Of a DNA stretch of 64,000 nt, positions 43,231-52,204 are shown piece after piece. The DNA lies in NCBI RefSeq assembly GCF_001514065.1, contig NZ_KQ948425.1, positions 562,519 to 626,518 of the forward strand, in the 5' to 3' direction. A program made the translations under genes and the position numbers. How positions within the stretch are numbered: position 1 is the first letter of the stretch; every line of letters begins with the position of its first letter. Under the pieces are notes generated by a model. That model saw nothing but the letters and a program-made list of their open reading frames with translations. It was not told the DNA's origin and made no database searches. Origin of the DNA: Streptomyces antibioticus. Lineage in GTDB: Bacteria; Actinomycetota; Actinomycetes; Streptomycetales; Streptomycetaceae.

Positions 43231-44004
43231 TCAGGCAAGGGGATTCGCCGCGTACGTGATGCGGATGACGCCGTCGGCGTGCCGTTCGGTGCCGGCACGG
43301 ATGCCGAAGACGTCGGCGAGAAGGTCCGGCGTGAGCACGTCCAGCACCGGCCCGGCCGCCGCCACCGTGCCCTCCCGCAGGACGACCAGGTGGTCGCAGA
43401 GACGGGTGGCGAGGTCGAGGTCGTGCAGGACGGCGAGGGCGGTCACGCCGGTGGCGCGGATCAGGTCCAGGAGCTCGAACCGGGCGCGGATGTCGAGGTG
43501 GTTGGTGAGCTCGTCCAGCACCAGGAGCCGGGGCTGCTGCGCCAACGCGCGGGCCAGCAGGACGCGTTGGCGTTCGCCTCCGGACAGGGAGGCGTAGGCC
43601 CGGTGCGCGAAGGGGCGTACGCCGCAGCGGTCGATGGCGTCGGAGACCGCGGCCCGGTCCTCGGCGCCGTCGCGGCCGAGCAGGCCGTGGTGCGGGGCGC
43701 GGCCCAGGGCGACGATCTCGGTGACGGTCAGGCCGGTGGTGTTGCCGCCGGCGTCCTGGAGGACCGCGGCGGTGCGGCGGGCCGCGGCGGGCGCGGACAG
43801 GGCCCATACGTCGTCGTCCCCGACCCGGACGACGCCGTCCGCCGGACGGAGTGAGCGGTACACGGCACGCAACAGGGTGGACTTTCCACTGCCGTTGGGG
43901 CCGACGACTCCCACGATGTCGCCCTCGCGGGCCTGAAGACTCACCTCGCGGAGGATCGGCGTGCGGTCCAGGGTGATGTGGAGCTGGTCGACGATGAGTT
44001 TCAC
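43231..44004 (-). CDS. ABC transporter ATPase (FecE/FhuC type)
   Basis: 257 aa. Walker A is GPNGSGKST (about 35-43), the signature LSGGERQRV lies at about 144-152, Walker B is LLVLDELTNHLD (the usual Pro of DEPT is Leu here), and the switch His is in VLHDLDLA. It energises import of an iron-siderophore or related chelate. It lies 3 bp after the permease gene on the same strand, in the order binding protein, permease, ATPase. Confidence 0.93.
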   Translation of the reverse strand: MKLIVDQLHITLDRTPILREVSLQAREGDIVGVVGPNGSGKSTLLRAVYRSLRPADGVVRVGDDDVWALSAPAAARRTAAVLQDAGGNTTGLTVTEIVALGRAPHHGLLGRDGAEDRAAVSDAIDRCGVRPFAHRAYASLSGGERQRVLLARALAQQPRLLVLDELTNHLDIRARFELLDLIRATGVTALAVLHDLDLATRLCDHLVVLREGTVAAAGPVLDVLTPDLLADVFGIRAGTERHADGVIRITYAANPLA

Positions 44005-44007
44005 GGT

Positions 44008-45015
44008 TCAGTCCAGACCCTTGTTGCGGCGCAGCAGCCACAGGAAGAAGGGGGCGCCGAGCAGCGCGGTGAGGATGCCCAGCGGCAGCTCGCCGGGGCG
44101 GGCGAGGGTGCGGGAGAGCAGGTCGACGAGAACGAGGTAGACGGAGCCGAGCAGGGCCGTCAGCGGCAGCAGCCGGCGGTGGTCGGCGCCGGTGGTCAGC
44201 CGCACCAGGTGCGGGATCATCAGCCCGACGAAGCCGATGCCGCCCGCGACCGCGATGACGGTGCCGGTCAGCAGTGCGCTGAGGACCAGCAGGAGGGCCC
44301 GCAGCCGGTTGACGTCGACGCCGAGGGCGGTGGCCGACTCGTCCCCTGCCAGGAGCAGGTTGAGGCGACGGCCGAACAGCGCCAGCAGCGCGGTGGTCAC
44401 GCCCACGACGGCGGTGACCGTGGGCAGTTGGTCCCACTGGGCGCCGGCCACACTGCCCAGCATCCAGAACATCACCGTCCGCAGTTCGGTCGGGGTCGCC
44501 CGGAGCTGGACGAAGCTGGTCGCGGAGAGGAAGACGTAGCCGACTGCGACGCCGGCCAGCACCAGGCGGGTGGGCGCCAGTCTCTGCCCGAGGGCGAAGA
44601 CCAGGGCTCCCGCCGCCAGCGCGCCGAGGAAGGCCGCCGCCGACACCCCGAGTCCGGCGAGCGCCGCGCCCCCGCCGAGGGTGATGACGAGGACCGCGCC
44701 GAGCGTGGCGCCGTAGGAGAAGCCCAGTACGGTCGGGTCGGCGAGGGGGTTGGACACCACGGTCTGCAGCACCGCGCCGGTCACGGCGAGGCCCGCACCG
44801 ACGACGGCCGCCAGGACCACCCGCGGGGTACGGAAGGTCCAGACGATCTGGTCGAGGGCTGGGTCGGCGGGTGGCGCTCCCGCACCGGTGACGTGGTGCC
44901 AGACGATTCCCCACACGTCGCCGAGCGGGACGTCGACCGCGCCGATGCTGATCGCGACGACCATCGTGACCGGCAGGGCGACGGTCAGGACCGTGACCGC
45001 CAGCGGGACGTGCAA
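44008..45015 (-). CDS. FecCD-type ABC permease
   Basis: About 335 aa. No ATG or GTG fits: the TTG at 45015 or CTG at 45024 is the best start, a few bases from the binding-protein stop, so the start is tentative. Around nine to ten membrane helices can be traced. Family motifs are RTPRVVLAAVVGAGLAVTGAVLQ, NPLADPTVLGFSYGA, and GGIGFVGLMIPHLVR, the loop that contacts the ATPase. It imports iron-siderophore-type substrates with the flanking genes. Confidence 0.87.
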   Translation of the reverse strand: MHVPLAVTVLTVALPVTMVVAISIGAVDVPLGDVWGIVWHHVTGAGAPPADPALDQIVWTFRTPRVVLAAVVGAGLAVTGAVLQTVVSNPLADPTVLGFSYGATLGAVLVITLGGGAALAGLGVSAAAFLGALAAGALVFALGQRLAPTRLVLAGVAVGYVFLSATSFVQLRATPTELRTVMFWMLGSVAGAQWDQLPTVTAVVGVTTALLALFGRRLNLLLAGDESATALGVDVNRLRALLLVLSALLTGTVIAVAGGIGFVGLMIPHLVRLTTGADHRRLLPLTALLGSVYLVLVDLLSRTLARPGELPLGILTALLGAPFFLWLLRRNKGLD

Positions 45016-45020
45016 GCCGC

Positions 45021-46061
45021 TCAGAACGCGTCGGGGTGCAGCTTCCTGGCTATCCGCTCCACGGCCAGGTCGTTGCTGGGGCCGAGGTACATCGAGTCGG
45101 ACAGCGTCACGTACGTGTGGGTCCTGGCGGCCGGCCACTGGGGGAACTCCTTGAGCAGTTTCTCGGCGTAGGCCGCCGGGTTCGGGTCGTGGTAGGCGAT
45201 GACGACGACCGCGTCGACATCGGTGGCGGCCGCCTTCTCCTTGCTGAGGTCGGCGAAGGTGGTCGTGGAGGCGTCAGCGAAGGCGTTGGCGGCGCCGGCC
45301 TTGGCCAGGATGTCGTTGACGATGCCGTGGGAGACGACCGAGCTGAAATCGTTGCTGCCCATGGTCATGTTGGAGAAGAGAACCATGACCCGCGGCTTCT
45401 TCTCCGCCCGGACCTTTCGGGCGACCGCCGCGATGTTCTTCTTCGACGCGGCGATCAACTCCTCGGCTTTTGCGCCGACGTTGAAGATCCGGCCCATGTC
45501 GCGGAGCAGCCGGTAGCTGTCGGCGACGGTCATCTTGGAGGGTTCGTCGTCGCAACCCTGCGGGGAGACGTAGGTGTTGGCGCCGATCTGCGCCAACTGC
45601 TCGCGTGTGGCGAAGCCGTTCTTCTGGTCGAAACCGTACGAGGTGAGGGACAGGACGAGATCGGGGCGCAGCCCGAACATGGCCTCACGGGGGATGTCGT
45701 AGGCGTCGTTGAGTGCGACGTCGCCGGTGGGCAGGGCCTTGATGGCGGCGGCGCGGCCGGGGACCTCGGAGCTGCCGTAGCCCTGCTGGTTGGCGACGAT
45801 CCTGTCCTGGAGGCCGAGGGCGAGGAGGGTGGAGACCTCGGCGACCGAGGCGCCGTTCATGACGACGACCCGGCTGGGGGCCTTGGTGAAGGTCTCCTTG
45901 CGGCCGCAGTTGTCGAGGGTGACCGGGTAGCCCGGCGCCGAGGCGCCGGCCTGGGTGCTGTCGGCGTCGGCCTTGTCGTCGTCCGACGTGGCACCGCATG
46001 CCGAGGTGAGCAGGGACAGGGCTGCGGCCAGGGCGGTGACGACCGGCCGGTTGAGCGGCAT
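45021..46061 (-). CDS. ABC substrate-binding lipoprotein (iron/siderophore type)
   Basis: 346 aa. A lipobox LTSACG (Cys near residue 22) follows the signal helix. The class III binding fold begins RVVVMNGASVAEVSTLLALGLQDRIVA and includes AMFGLRPDLVLSLT. AAGGAG lies before the ATG at 46061. The first gene of the operon with the FecCD permease and FecE-type ATPase, it captures a metal chelate outside the cell. I looked for a cobalamin riboswitch in the leader and found none. Confidence 0.9.
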   Translation of the reverse strand: MPLNRPVVTALAAALSLLTSACGATSDDDKADADSTQAGASAPGYPVTLDNCGRKETFTKAPSRVVVMNGASVAEVSTLLALGLQDRIVANQQGYGSSEVPGRAAAIKALPTGDVALNDAYDIPREAMFGLRPDLVLSLTSYGFDQKNGFATREQLAQIGANTYVSPQGCDDEPSKMTVADSYRLLRDMGRIFNVGAKAEELIAASKKNIAAVARKVRAEKKPRVMVLFSNMTMGSNDFSSVVSHGIVNDILAKAGAANAFADASTTTFADLSKEKAAATDVDAVVVIAYHDPNPAAYAEKLLKEFPQWPAARTHTYVTLSDSMYLGPSNDLAVERIARKLHPDAF

Positions 46062-46209
46062 GGGGGCTCCTTGCGTGCGGGGGGCCGAGGGCTGGAGGGT
46101 TCTGTTGCAGTAGTCGGGCCGCGTTGGCGGAGAGTTCCCGACGATCACCAACAGCGGCCTCCAGCGATCGGCACGCCGCACCGCAGCCTTTCCATGCAGC
46201 GGGAAAAAT

Positions 46210-47157
46210 TCAGGAGTTGAGCAGCGCCTGCGCCATCACGACCGACGACGCGGCAAGCGCGGTCCGGCCGTCGTCGATGTCCCAGAGCGCGTTCTGCAGC
46301 AGCCGCCCGAGCGTCCAGCCGGTCGCGCGTGCCCGGTCCAGACCGAGGACCTCGGTGAGAAGGTCGAAGCGGTGCCGCACCACACGCGGGGCGTCGCCCT
46401 TGGCCACGACGTCGTCCCATCTGCTGTCCAGAGCGGGCCAGAGGTCGAAGCCCGGGTCCCCGGCGAGTGGCTCGGGGTCGATGGCGAGCCAGGGTTCACG
46501 CCGCGCGGCCAGCACGTTGTCGTAGTGCAGATCCCAGTGCAGCATCCGGTCCCCCGACTCCGCGACCAGCTCGGCCACCGCCGACGCCCAGCCGCGCAGG
46601 AGCCGCCGTTCCACCGGGTCGGCCAGAGCCGTGACCGCCCGGGGAACCTGCTCCAGCATCTCGGCGGCGATGTCCCCGAGGCCGCGCAGTCCGGGTGGGG
46701 CGGGGACACTCACCAGCCGCGCCAGCAGCTCGGCGAGGATCCCCATCGCGACGTCGTCGTCCTCGACCGAGGTCAGCGTGCGGGCGGCGTCCAGCCGCTC
46801 CAGCAGCATGCTGCTGCTGTCGGGATCGTGGTCGAGAAGCCGCACCGTCCCCGCGCCGTTCCAGGTGCGCAGCCCGATGAGCGCGGCGGTGGTCTCCTCC
46901 CTGGGCAGTTGAAGTTTGAGCACCGCACGGGTGCCGTCCTCGCGCAGCACCGGCACCACCAGCGAGGCTTCTCCGGCTCCCACCGCGCCGTCCCGCCGCA
47001 GCTCCCAGCGCTCCAGGAGTTCCGCGGCGAGAACGGGCAGTGCGGCGATCCAGGCACGGCCGTCCGCACCGAAGGCTCTGCCGTACGACGCCACCAGGGA
47101 CGGTGGGACCTCGGCCGCATCCAACGTCGGCGAAGAAGGGCCCCGTCTTCCTCTCAC
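46210..47157 (-). CDS. Streptomycin 6-kinase-like APH (PF04655-type)
   Basis: 315 aa, starting with the GTG at 47157 that overlaps the VOC stop as GTGA. The family core is MLHWDLHYDNVLAA (catalytic Asp), followed by EPWLAIDPEPLAGDPGFDLWPAL, characteristic of APH(6)/hydroxyurea-phosphotransferase kinases. It phosphorylates aminoglycosides in known members. Here it is the last gene of an AraC-VOC-kinase unit, which suggests inducible resistance, but the drug is unknown. Confidence 0.88.
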   Translation of the reverse strand: MRGRRGPSSPTLDAAEVPPSLVASYGRAFGADGRAWIAALPVLAAELLERWELRRDGAVGAGEASLVVPVLREDGTRAVLKLQLPREETTAALIGLRTWNGAGTVRLLDHDPDSSSMLLERLDAARTLTSVEDDDVAMGILAELLARLVSVPAPPGLRGLGDIAAEMLEQVPRAVTALADPVERRLLRGWASAVAELVAESGDRMLHWDLHYDNVLAARREPWLAIDPEPLAGDPGFDLWPALDSRWDDVVAKGDAPRVVRHRFDLLTEVLGLDRARATGWTLGRLLQNALWDIDDGRTALAASSVVMAQALLNS

Positions 47158-47570
47158 GACGTGGGCTGGGTGAAGCGGATGCTGTTGCCGAAGGGGTCCC
47201 TGAGGCCGCAGTCGATTCCGTAGGGGCGCTCGGTGGGCTCCTCGGTGAACTCGACGCCCTGGTCCCGCAGGCTCTGGTACGTCTTGCGGCAGTCGTTGGT
47301 GCTGAAGATGAGGTTGCCTCCGGCCGCGCCCTTGGTGAGCAGGTCACGGACCTGTGCCGCGATCTCCTCGGACAGGCTCGGCGGGCCGGGCTTCTCCAGC
47401 AGGATCTGCCGGTCGGGGTGACCGGGGACGTTGACGGTCAGCCAGCGCATGAAGCCGAGGTCGGCGTCGGTGTGGACCTCCAGGCCGAGCTTGCCGACGT
47501 AGAAGGCGAGGGCCTCGTCCTGGTCGAGTACGTAGATCTGGGAGTGTGTGATGGCGGTGAACATGTGCAT
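47154..47570 (-). CDS. VOC protein upstream of kinase
   Basis: 138 aa from the ATG at 47570 (or 47564). VOC repeats: MFTAITHSQIYVLDQDEALAFYVGKLGLEV and GVEFTEEPTERPYGIDCGLRDPFGNSIRF. The last four bases overlap the kinase start. It lies 55 bp after the AraC-type regulator on the same strand, giving a probable three-gene unit. Confidence 0.87.
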   Translation of the reverse strand: MHMFTAITHSQIYVLDQDEALAFYVGKLGLEVHTDADLGFMRWLTVNVPGHPDRQILLEKPGPPSLSEEIAAQVRDLLTKGAAGGNLIFSTNDCRKTYQSLRDQGVEFTEEPTERPYGIDCGLRDPFGNSIRFTQPTS

Positions 47571-47625
47571 CACGGTACGAGCCGCGCCGCACGAATACTT
47601 ATCCAAAACTGCTCTGTGCGCGCGG

Positions 47626-48018
47626 TCAGGAGCCCGGCCGCAGCCATGCCCTCGTGAAACAGGTGGGCACGTCCGCGGCGACGGCCTGCTTGCGGTACTG
47701 CCTCGGTGACCGGCCGACGACGTCCCGGAAGGTACGGCTGAAGGTTCCGGGGCTGGCGAAGCCGACCTCGAAGCAGATGTCCGTGATCCTGCGGTCGGTC
47801 TCGCGCAGGAGGAACATCGCGCGCTCCACTCGGCGACGTTGCAGGTAGCGATGCGGGGTCTCGCCGAACGTGGCGCGGAAGGTGCGGGTGAAGTGGGCCG
47901 GCGACACGTGGGCGATGCGGGCCAGGGCCGGGACGTCCAGCGGCTGGGCGTAGGCGCCGTCCATCGCGTCCCGCGCCCTGAGCATGCGGCGGTTGGTGTC
48001 TTCGGCGGCTCGGCTCAC
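47626..48018 (-). CDS. AraC-type regulator, DNA-binding domain only
   Basis: 130 aa with a GTG start at 48018. It consists almost entirely of the double HTH of AraC proteins: LDVPALARIAHVSPAHFTRTFRATFGETPHRYL and ITDICFEVGFASPGTFSRTFRDVVGRSPRQYR. No sensing domain is present, like SoxS/MarA. It is the first gene of the unit with the VOC and kinase genes and probably activates it. Confidence 0.9.
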   Translation of the reverse strand: MSRAAEDTNRRMLRARDAMDGAYAQPLDVPALARIAHVSPAHFTRTFRATFGETPHRYLQRRRVERAMFLLRETDRRITDICFEVGFASPGTFSRTFRDVVGRSPRQYRKQAVAADVPTCFTRAWLRPGS

Positions 48019-48079
48019 AGCGTCATCACATCACGGCTCGGCTCACACCTGTCCCTGGACGACGAGCCGGACGCGGACG

Positions 48080-48958
48080 CTACCGGTCGCCGTCGGTCCG
48101 GGCCCGCAGCGCGTGCAGTACGGCCACCATGTCCTCGCCGCCATGGCCATGCGCCACGGTCTCGTCGTAGAGGGCGTGGCAGACGTCGAGGAGCGGGGAG
48201 GCCAGGTCGGCCTTGCGAGCGGCCTGGGCGATGAGCCGGTTGTTCTTGAGGACGTCCGCGGCGCCCGCCTGCACACCGAAGTCACCGGCCACCAGCTTGG
48301 CGGCCTTCACCCGGGAGACGGGACTGGCCATCGGGCCGGCGTCCAGCACGTCCCGCAGCAGCCGCTGGTCTAGGCCGTGCCGGTCGGCGAAATGGAACGC
48401 CTCGGCGAGGCCGGTGACCAGGGTGATCAGGAAGAGGTTCACCGAGAACTTCATCAGCAGCGCGCCCGGTACGGGACCGCACCCGAACGTCTCCCGGCAC
48501 AGGGGCGCGAGCAGCGGACGTACGGCCTCCACCGCCTCCTCGTCCCCGGCCAGCATCCCGACCAACTCCCCCTGTTCCGCGGGCACTCGGGAGCCGGAGA
48601 CCGGGGCCTCGACGTAGCGTCCGCCCGCGCCGCGGACGGCGTCCTCCAGGCCGGCCGAGTACTCGGGTGAGGTGGTGCCCATGTGGACGAGGGTGCGGTC
48701 GGCGACACGGGCGGCGAAGGCCGCGGTGCCGCGTCCGAGGACCTCGTCCATGGCGTCCTCGTCGGCCAGCATGAGGATCACGGTCCGTGTCCGGGCGAAG
48801 AGGTCGTCCGGGCTTGCCGCGACCTCTGCTCCGGCGGCGCGCACGGGATCGCAGCGGTCCGGTGTGCGGTTCCAGACGACGAGGGGTGTTCCGGCGCGGG
48901 CGAGGTTGAGCGCCATGGGCTGCCCCATGACTCCGAGGCCGACGAAACCGACGTACAC
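48080..48958 (-). CDS. 6PGDH-family NAD(P)-dependent oxidoreductase
   Basis: 292 aa. The GTG at 48958 follows AAGGGGTGG. The dinucleotide loop [14 protein letters not shown] is at residues 3-16. [23 protein letters not shown] and [10 protein letters not shown] (with catalytic Lys) are typical of hydroxyisobutyrate dehydrogenase and imine reductase relatives. It may reduce imines or hydroxy acids. It is divergent from a TetR gene with two operators in the 124-bp gap. Confidence 0.9.
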   Translation of the reverse strand: MYVGFVGLGVMGQPMALNLARAGTPLVVWNRTPDRCDPVRAAGAEVAASPDDLFARTRTVILMLADEDAMDEVLGRGTAAFAARVADRTLVHMGTTSPEYSAGLEDAVRGAGGRYVEAPVSGSRVPAEQGELVGMLAGDEEAVEAVRPLLAPLCRETFGCGPVPGALLMKFSVNLFLITLVTGLAEAFHFADRHGLDQRLLRDVLDAGPMASPVSRVKAAKLVAGDFGVQAGAADVLKNNRLIAQAARKADLASPLLDVCHALYDETVAHGHGGEDMVAVLHALRARTDGDR

Positions 48959-48989
48959 AAGGCACCACCCCTTACCGTCGGCGAGACCG

Positions 48990-49007
48990 CTATGACAGCG
49001 GTCATAG
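48990..49007. promoter_or_regulatory. TetR operator, copy 1
   Basis: CTATGAC-AGCG-GTCATAG is a perfect inverted repeat with 7-bp arms, 31 bp from the oxidoreductase start. Confidence 0.8.
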
Positions 49008-49016
49008 TAGCCGACT

Positions 49017-49036
49017 CCTATGACCGCCGTCATAGG
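49017..49036. promoter_or_regulatory. TetR operator, copy 2
   Basis: CCTATGAC-CGCC-GTCATAGG repeats the same arms (8 bp here). The centres of the two sites are 28 bp apart. It lies 46 bp before the tetR ATG. Confidence 0.82.
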
Positions 49037-49082
49037 ATGGCGTGCGGCAGACGGAAGGCTCGACGACTCGGGGAGGCCGGGG

Positions 49083-49670
49083 ATGTCCGAACGAGGACCG
49101 CGCGAGCGGATGGTCTTCAGCGCGGCCCAGCTCATCCGGCGCGACGGAGTCGCCTCCACCGGCATGCGCGAGGTCGCGGCCCACGCCGAGGCGCCGCGCG
49201 GTTCGTTGCAGCACTACTTCCCCGGCGGCAAGGAACAGTTGGTCAATGAGGCGGTGGCCTGGGCGGGCAGGTACGCGGGCAACCGTGTCGCCCGTTTCCT
49301 GGCCGCGCTTCCGGAGCCGACACCCGGCGGGCTGTTCGCCGAGATGGTGCGCCAGTGGACCGACGAGTACGAACGCGCCGGCTTCGGGGGCGGTTGCCCC
49401 GTGGCCGCCGCCACGGTGGACTGCGCGGAGTCCACCACGTCCACCCGCGAGGCGGCAGCGGCGGCGTTCGCCGCCTGGACCGGCCCGGTGGCCCGGGCAC
49501 TGGCCGACATGGGCGTACCCGAGGAACGGACCACCGACCTGGCCACGCTCATGATCAGCACCCTGGAAGGCGCACTCCTGATCGCCCGCGCAGAACAGGA
49601 CGTACGCGCGCTGACGACCGCGTCCCGGGAACTGACCCCACTGCTCGACGCGGCCGCGCGCCCACGATGA
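49083..49670 (+). CDS. TetR-family regulator of the divergent oxidoreductase
   Basis: 195 aa. The HTH ([32 protein letters not shown]) covers about residues 22-54 and has HYFPGGKE, as in LmrA/YxaF-type TetR proteins. The C-terminal helical domain contains [19 protein letters not shown]. It faces the 6PGDH-family gene, and the doubled TATGAC operator suggests it represses both. Confidence 0.92.
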   Translation: MSERGPRERMVFSAAQLIRRDGVASTGMREVAAHAEAPRGSLQHYFPGGKEQLVNEAVAWAGRYAGNRVARFLAALPEPTPGGLFAEMVRQWTDEYERAGFGGGCPVAAATVDCAESTTSTREAAAAAFAAWTGPVARALADMGVPEERTTDLATLMISTLEGALLIARAEQDVRALTTASRELTPLLDAAARPR

Positions 49671-49700
49671 CCTGTCTCCCCTCGGCCTGACCGGTCCCCG

Positions 49701-50579
49701 CTACTTCATCCACTCCCGCGTGCCGAACGAGGTGCACGCCCGTGATGCCCACTCCGTCGCCGCGCGCAGCGCCCCGGCGAAGCCCGGTCCGGTCAACTCG
49801 GGCTGCGAGCACAGCTGGTGTGCGAGTGTGCCGTGCAGTACGTCGCCCGCGCCGAGCGTGTCCACCACCGGTACGGCCGGGACGGCCACCGTGCCACCGC
49901 CGTGCGGCCCCTCCCAGACGACGGGCTGCCCGCCCTGGCTCACCGCTCTCCAGGGGACGTGATGGTCGCGCAGGAACCGCAGGACCTCCTCGGGGCCGGT
50001 GGTGCCCGGTGGGCGGAAGGAGTCCGCGCAGACGGCGACGTCGATGGAGGGCAGCAGCTGTTCCGTTCCCGCCTTCCAGCTGCCGCCGTCGAGGACGGTC
50101 CGGCGTCCCGCGGCCCTTGCGGCGCGTGCGACGGCCAGCGCGAGGTCCATGTGATGTCCGTCGAACTCGACGACGTCGTAGCCCGTCAACAGAGCGGTCA
50201 GGTCGGCGGGCGGCCGGAGACGGCGTCCCGTGGCGTTGGTCGACGTCACGGCCCGGTCACCGCTCGCCGCGGTCACCAGGATCGAGGACACCGACGGTGG
50301 CTCGGCCGACTCGGCCGACAGGTCCCGCACGGTCACGCCGAGCCCTTCCAGGTCCGCGGCGGCCGCGACGCCCAGCGGATGGGAGCCGATCGACGTGAGC
50401 AGGGTGGCCGCGCCTCCGAGGTGGGCGAAGGCCGCGGCCGCGTTGGCGGCCGGACCGCCCGCGGCCACCGTCTGCCGACGGGCCGTCACCTTCTCGTTCA
50501 GGCCCGGCAGTTGGTCGACGAGCTGGACGACGTCGAACGTGCACAGGCCGACGAACAGTCCCTCAGGGCGTTGTGACAC
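49701..50579 (-). CDS. PfkB-family sugar/nucleoside kinase
   Basis: 292 aa, GTG start. The N-terminal glycine pair region AAGGPAANAAAAFAHLGG binds the substrate, and the C-terminal DTLGAGDVLHGTLAHQL carries the catalytic Asp and anion hole. Family members phosphorylate sugars such as ribose, fructose or 2-keto-3-deoxygluconate, or nucleosides. No neighbours narrow this down. It is divergent from the helicase gene. Confidence 0.9.
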   Translation of the reverse strand: MSQRPEGLFVGLCTFDVVQLVDQLPGLNEKVTARRQTVAAGGPAANAAAAFAHLGGAATLLTSIGSHPLGVAAAADLEGLGVTVRDLSAESAEPPSVSSILVTAASGDRAVTSTNATGRRLRPPADLTALLTGYDVVEFDGHHMDLALAVARAARAAGRRTVLDGGSWKAGTEQLLPSIDVAVCADSFRPPGTTGPEEVLRFLRDHHVPWRAVSQGGQPVVWEGPHGGGTVAVPAVPVVDTLGAGDVLHGTLAHQLCSQPELTGPGFAGALRAATEWASRACTSFGTREWMK

Positions 50580-50699
50580 GTCAGTCGACCGTCCCGATGT
50601 GTGCGGTGGTGCGATGGCACGGGCACCTTACCCAGCAGCCCGGGTGGATCCCGTCCGGGCGCCGCCTGATCATCCGGCGGCGAGCAGCGAGGCCGCTGA

Positions 50700-50705
50700 T
50701 AAAAT
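50700..50705 (+). promoter_or_regulatory. -10 element upstream of helicase
   Basis: TAAAAT is the only AT-rich -10-like hexamer in this region. A transcript from here would have a leader of about 85 nt including the 50731-50760 hairpin. No clear -35 was found. Confidence 0.45.
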
Positions 50706-50730
50706 GTCCGCACGCACGCTTCGACTTCGC

Positions 50731-50760
50731 CGGGGCCCGTACCAGGGGGTACGGGCCCCG
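50731..50760 (+). promoter_or_regulatory. 13-bp perfect hairpin in helicase leader
   Basis: CGGGGCCCGTACC (50731-50743) pairs with GGTACGGGCCCCG (50748-50760) across AGGG. It lies 22 bp before the ribosome site (AGGAAGG, 50783-50789). No U-run follows, so it may be a structure unwound by the helicase itself rather than a plain terminator. Confidence 0.65.
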
Positions 50761-50797
50761 GGCCGTTCCGGGGCGCCTGACCAGGAAGGTTCCCCCC

Positions 50798-52177
50798 ATG
50801 AACGCGAAGCCGTCGGACACCGGACGCTCCCCTGCCGATGCGCCGCAGCCGGTGTCCCCGGGCCTGCCGCCGGCCGTGTCCTTCGACGCGCTCGGGCTGC
50901 CGTCGGAGCTGGTGACGGCGATGACGGCGCTCGGGGTGACCGAGCCGTTCCCGATCCAGGCGGCGACCCTGCCCAACGCGCTGGCCGGCCGCGACGTCCT
51001 GGGCCGGGCGCGGACCGGTTCCGGCAAGACGCTGGCCTTCGGGCTGGCGCTCCTCGTCCGGACCGCGGGTCTGCGGGCGGACGCCAAGCGGCCGCTCGCG
51101 CTGGTGCTGGTGCCGACCCGGGAACTCGCGCAGCAGGTGAGCGACGCGCTCACCCCGTACGCGCAGACCCTGAAGGTGCGGCTGGCGACGGTGGTCGGCG
51201 GGCTGTCGATCAACCGGCAGCAGGCGGCGCTGCGGGCCGGCGTCGACGTGCTCATCGCGACGCCGGGCCGGCTGACCGACCTCGTGGAGCGCCGGGACTG
51301 CCACCTCGACCAGGTGCGGATCACGGTGCTGGACGAGGCGGACCAGATGTGCGACCTGGGTTTCCTGCCGCAGGTCACCCAGATCCTGGACCAGGTGCGC
51401 CCCGACGGTCAGCGGCTGCTGTTCTCCGCCACGCTGGACAAGAACGTGGAGCAATTGGTGCAGGGCTATCTGCACGACCCGGTGCTCGCGTCGGTCGACC
51501 CGGCGGCGGGCTCGGTCACCACGATGGAACACCATGTGCTGAACATCCACGCCGCCGACAAGTACGCGACCGCGACCGAGATCGCCGCGCGCGACGGGCG
51601 GGTCCTGATGTTCCTCGACACCAAGGCCGGCGTCGACCAGTTCACCCGCCATCTGCGGGCCAGCGGCATCCGGGCCGGCGCCCTGCACAGCGGCAAGTCG
51701 CAACCGCAGCGCACGCACACCCTGGGCCAGTTCAAGGACGGTGAGATCAGCGTGCTGGTGGCCACCAACGTCGCCGCCCGGGGCATTCACATCGACACGC
51801 TCGACCTCGTCGTCAACGTCGACCCGCCGGCCGACGCCAAGGACTATCTGCACCGTGGCGGCCGTACGGCGCGCGCCGGGGAGTCCGGGACCGTGGTCAC
51901 CCTGGTCACGCCCAACCAGCGCCGCGACGTGAACCGGATGATGTCCGAGGCCGGGATCCGTCCGACCGTCACCCAGGTGCGCTCCGGCGAGGCGCAGCTC
52001 ACCGCCATCACCGGCGCGAAGCGCCCGCCGGCCGGGACGAAGACCTCTACCGGCAACATCCCCTTCCGCGGCCTCGGCGACCGTACGGGCCGCCCCGCGA
52101 AGGAGTCCCGCAAGTCGGCCGAGGCCCGCAAGATCGCGGAGGCCCGCGCGGCGGCCCGGGTGCGCAAGGGCCGCTGA
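50798..52177 (+). CDS. DEAD-box ATP-dependent RNA helicase
   Basis: 459 aa. AGGAAGG supports the ATG at 50798. Motifs in order: Q motif FPIQAATLP, motif I ARTGSGKT, PTRELAQQ, TPGRL, DEAD (VLDEADQM), SAT, ARGIHIDTLDLV and HRGGRTARAG. The C-terminus is basic and repetitive (ESRKSAEARKIAEARAAARVRKGR), typical of RhlE-like helicases and useful for RNA binding. It probably remodels structured RNA, for instance during cold or ribosome assembly. Confidence 0.94.
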   Translation: MNAKPSDTGRSPADAPQPVSPGLPPAVSFDALGLPSELVTAMTALGVTEPFPIQAATLPNALAGRDVLGRARTGSGKTLAFGLALLVRTAGLRADAKRPLALVLVPTRELAQQVSDALTPYAQTLKVRLATVVGGLSINRQQAALRAGVDVLIATPGRLTDLVERRDCHLDQVRITVLDEADQMCDLGFLPQVTQILDQVRPDGQRLLFSATLDKNVEQLVQGYLHDPVLASVDPAAGSVTTMEHHVLNIHAADKYATATEIAARDGRVLMFLDTKAGVDQFTRHLRASGIRAGALHSGKSQPQRTHTLGQFKDGEISVLVATNVAARGIHIDTLDLVVNVDPPADAKDYLHRGGRTARAGESGTVVTLVTPNQRRDVNRMMSEAGIRPTVTQVRSGEAQLTAITGAKRPPAGTKTSTGNIPFRGLGDRTGRPAKESRKSAEARKIAEARAAARVRKGR

Positions 52178-52204
52178 GGGCGCAGGCGCGGAAGGGTCCC
52201 TTGC

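Noticed and set aside
46062-46209. Possible cobalamin riboswitch before the ABC binding-protein gene
   Set aside because: Neither the GCCACTG box nor the other conserved cores are visible in the 148-nt leader.
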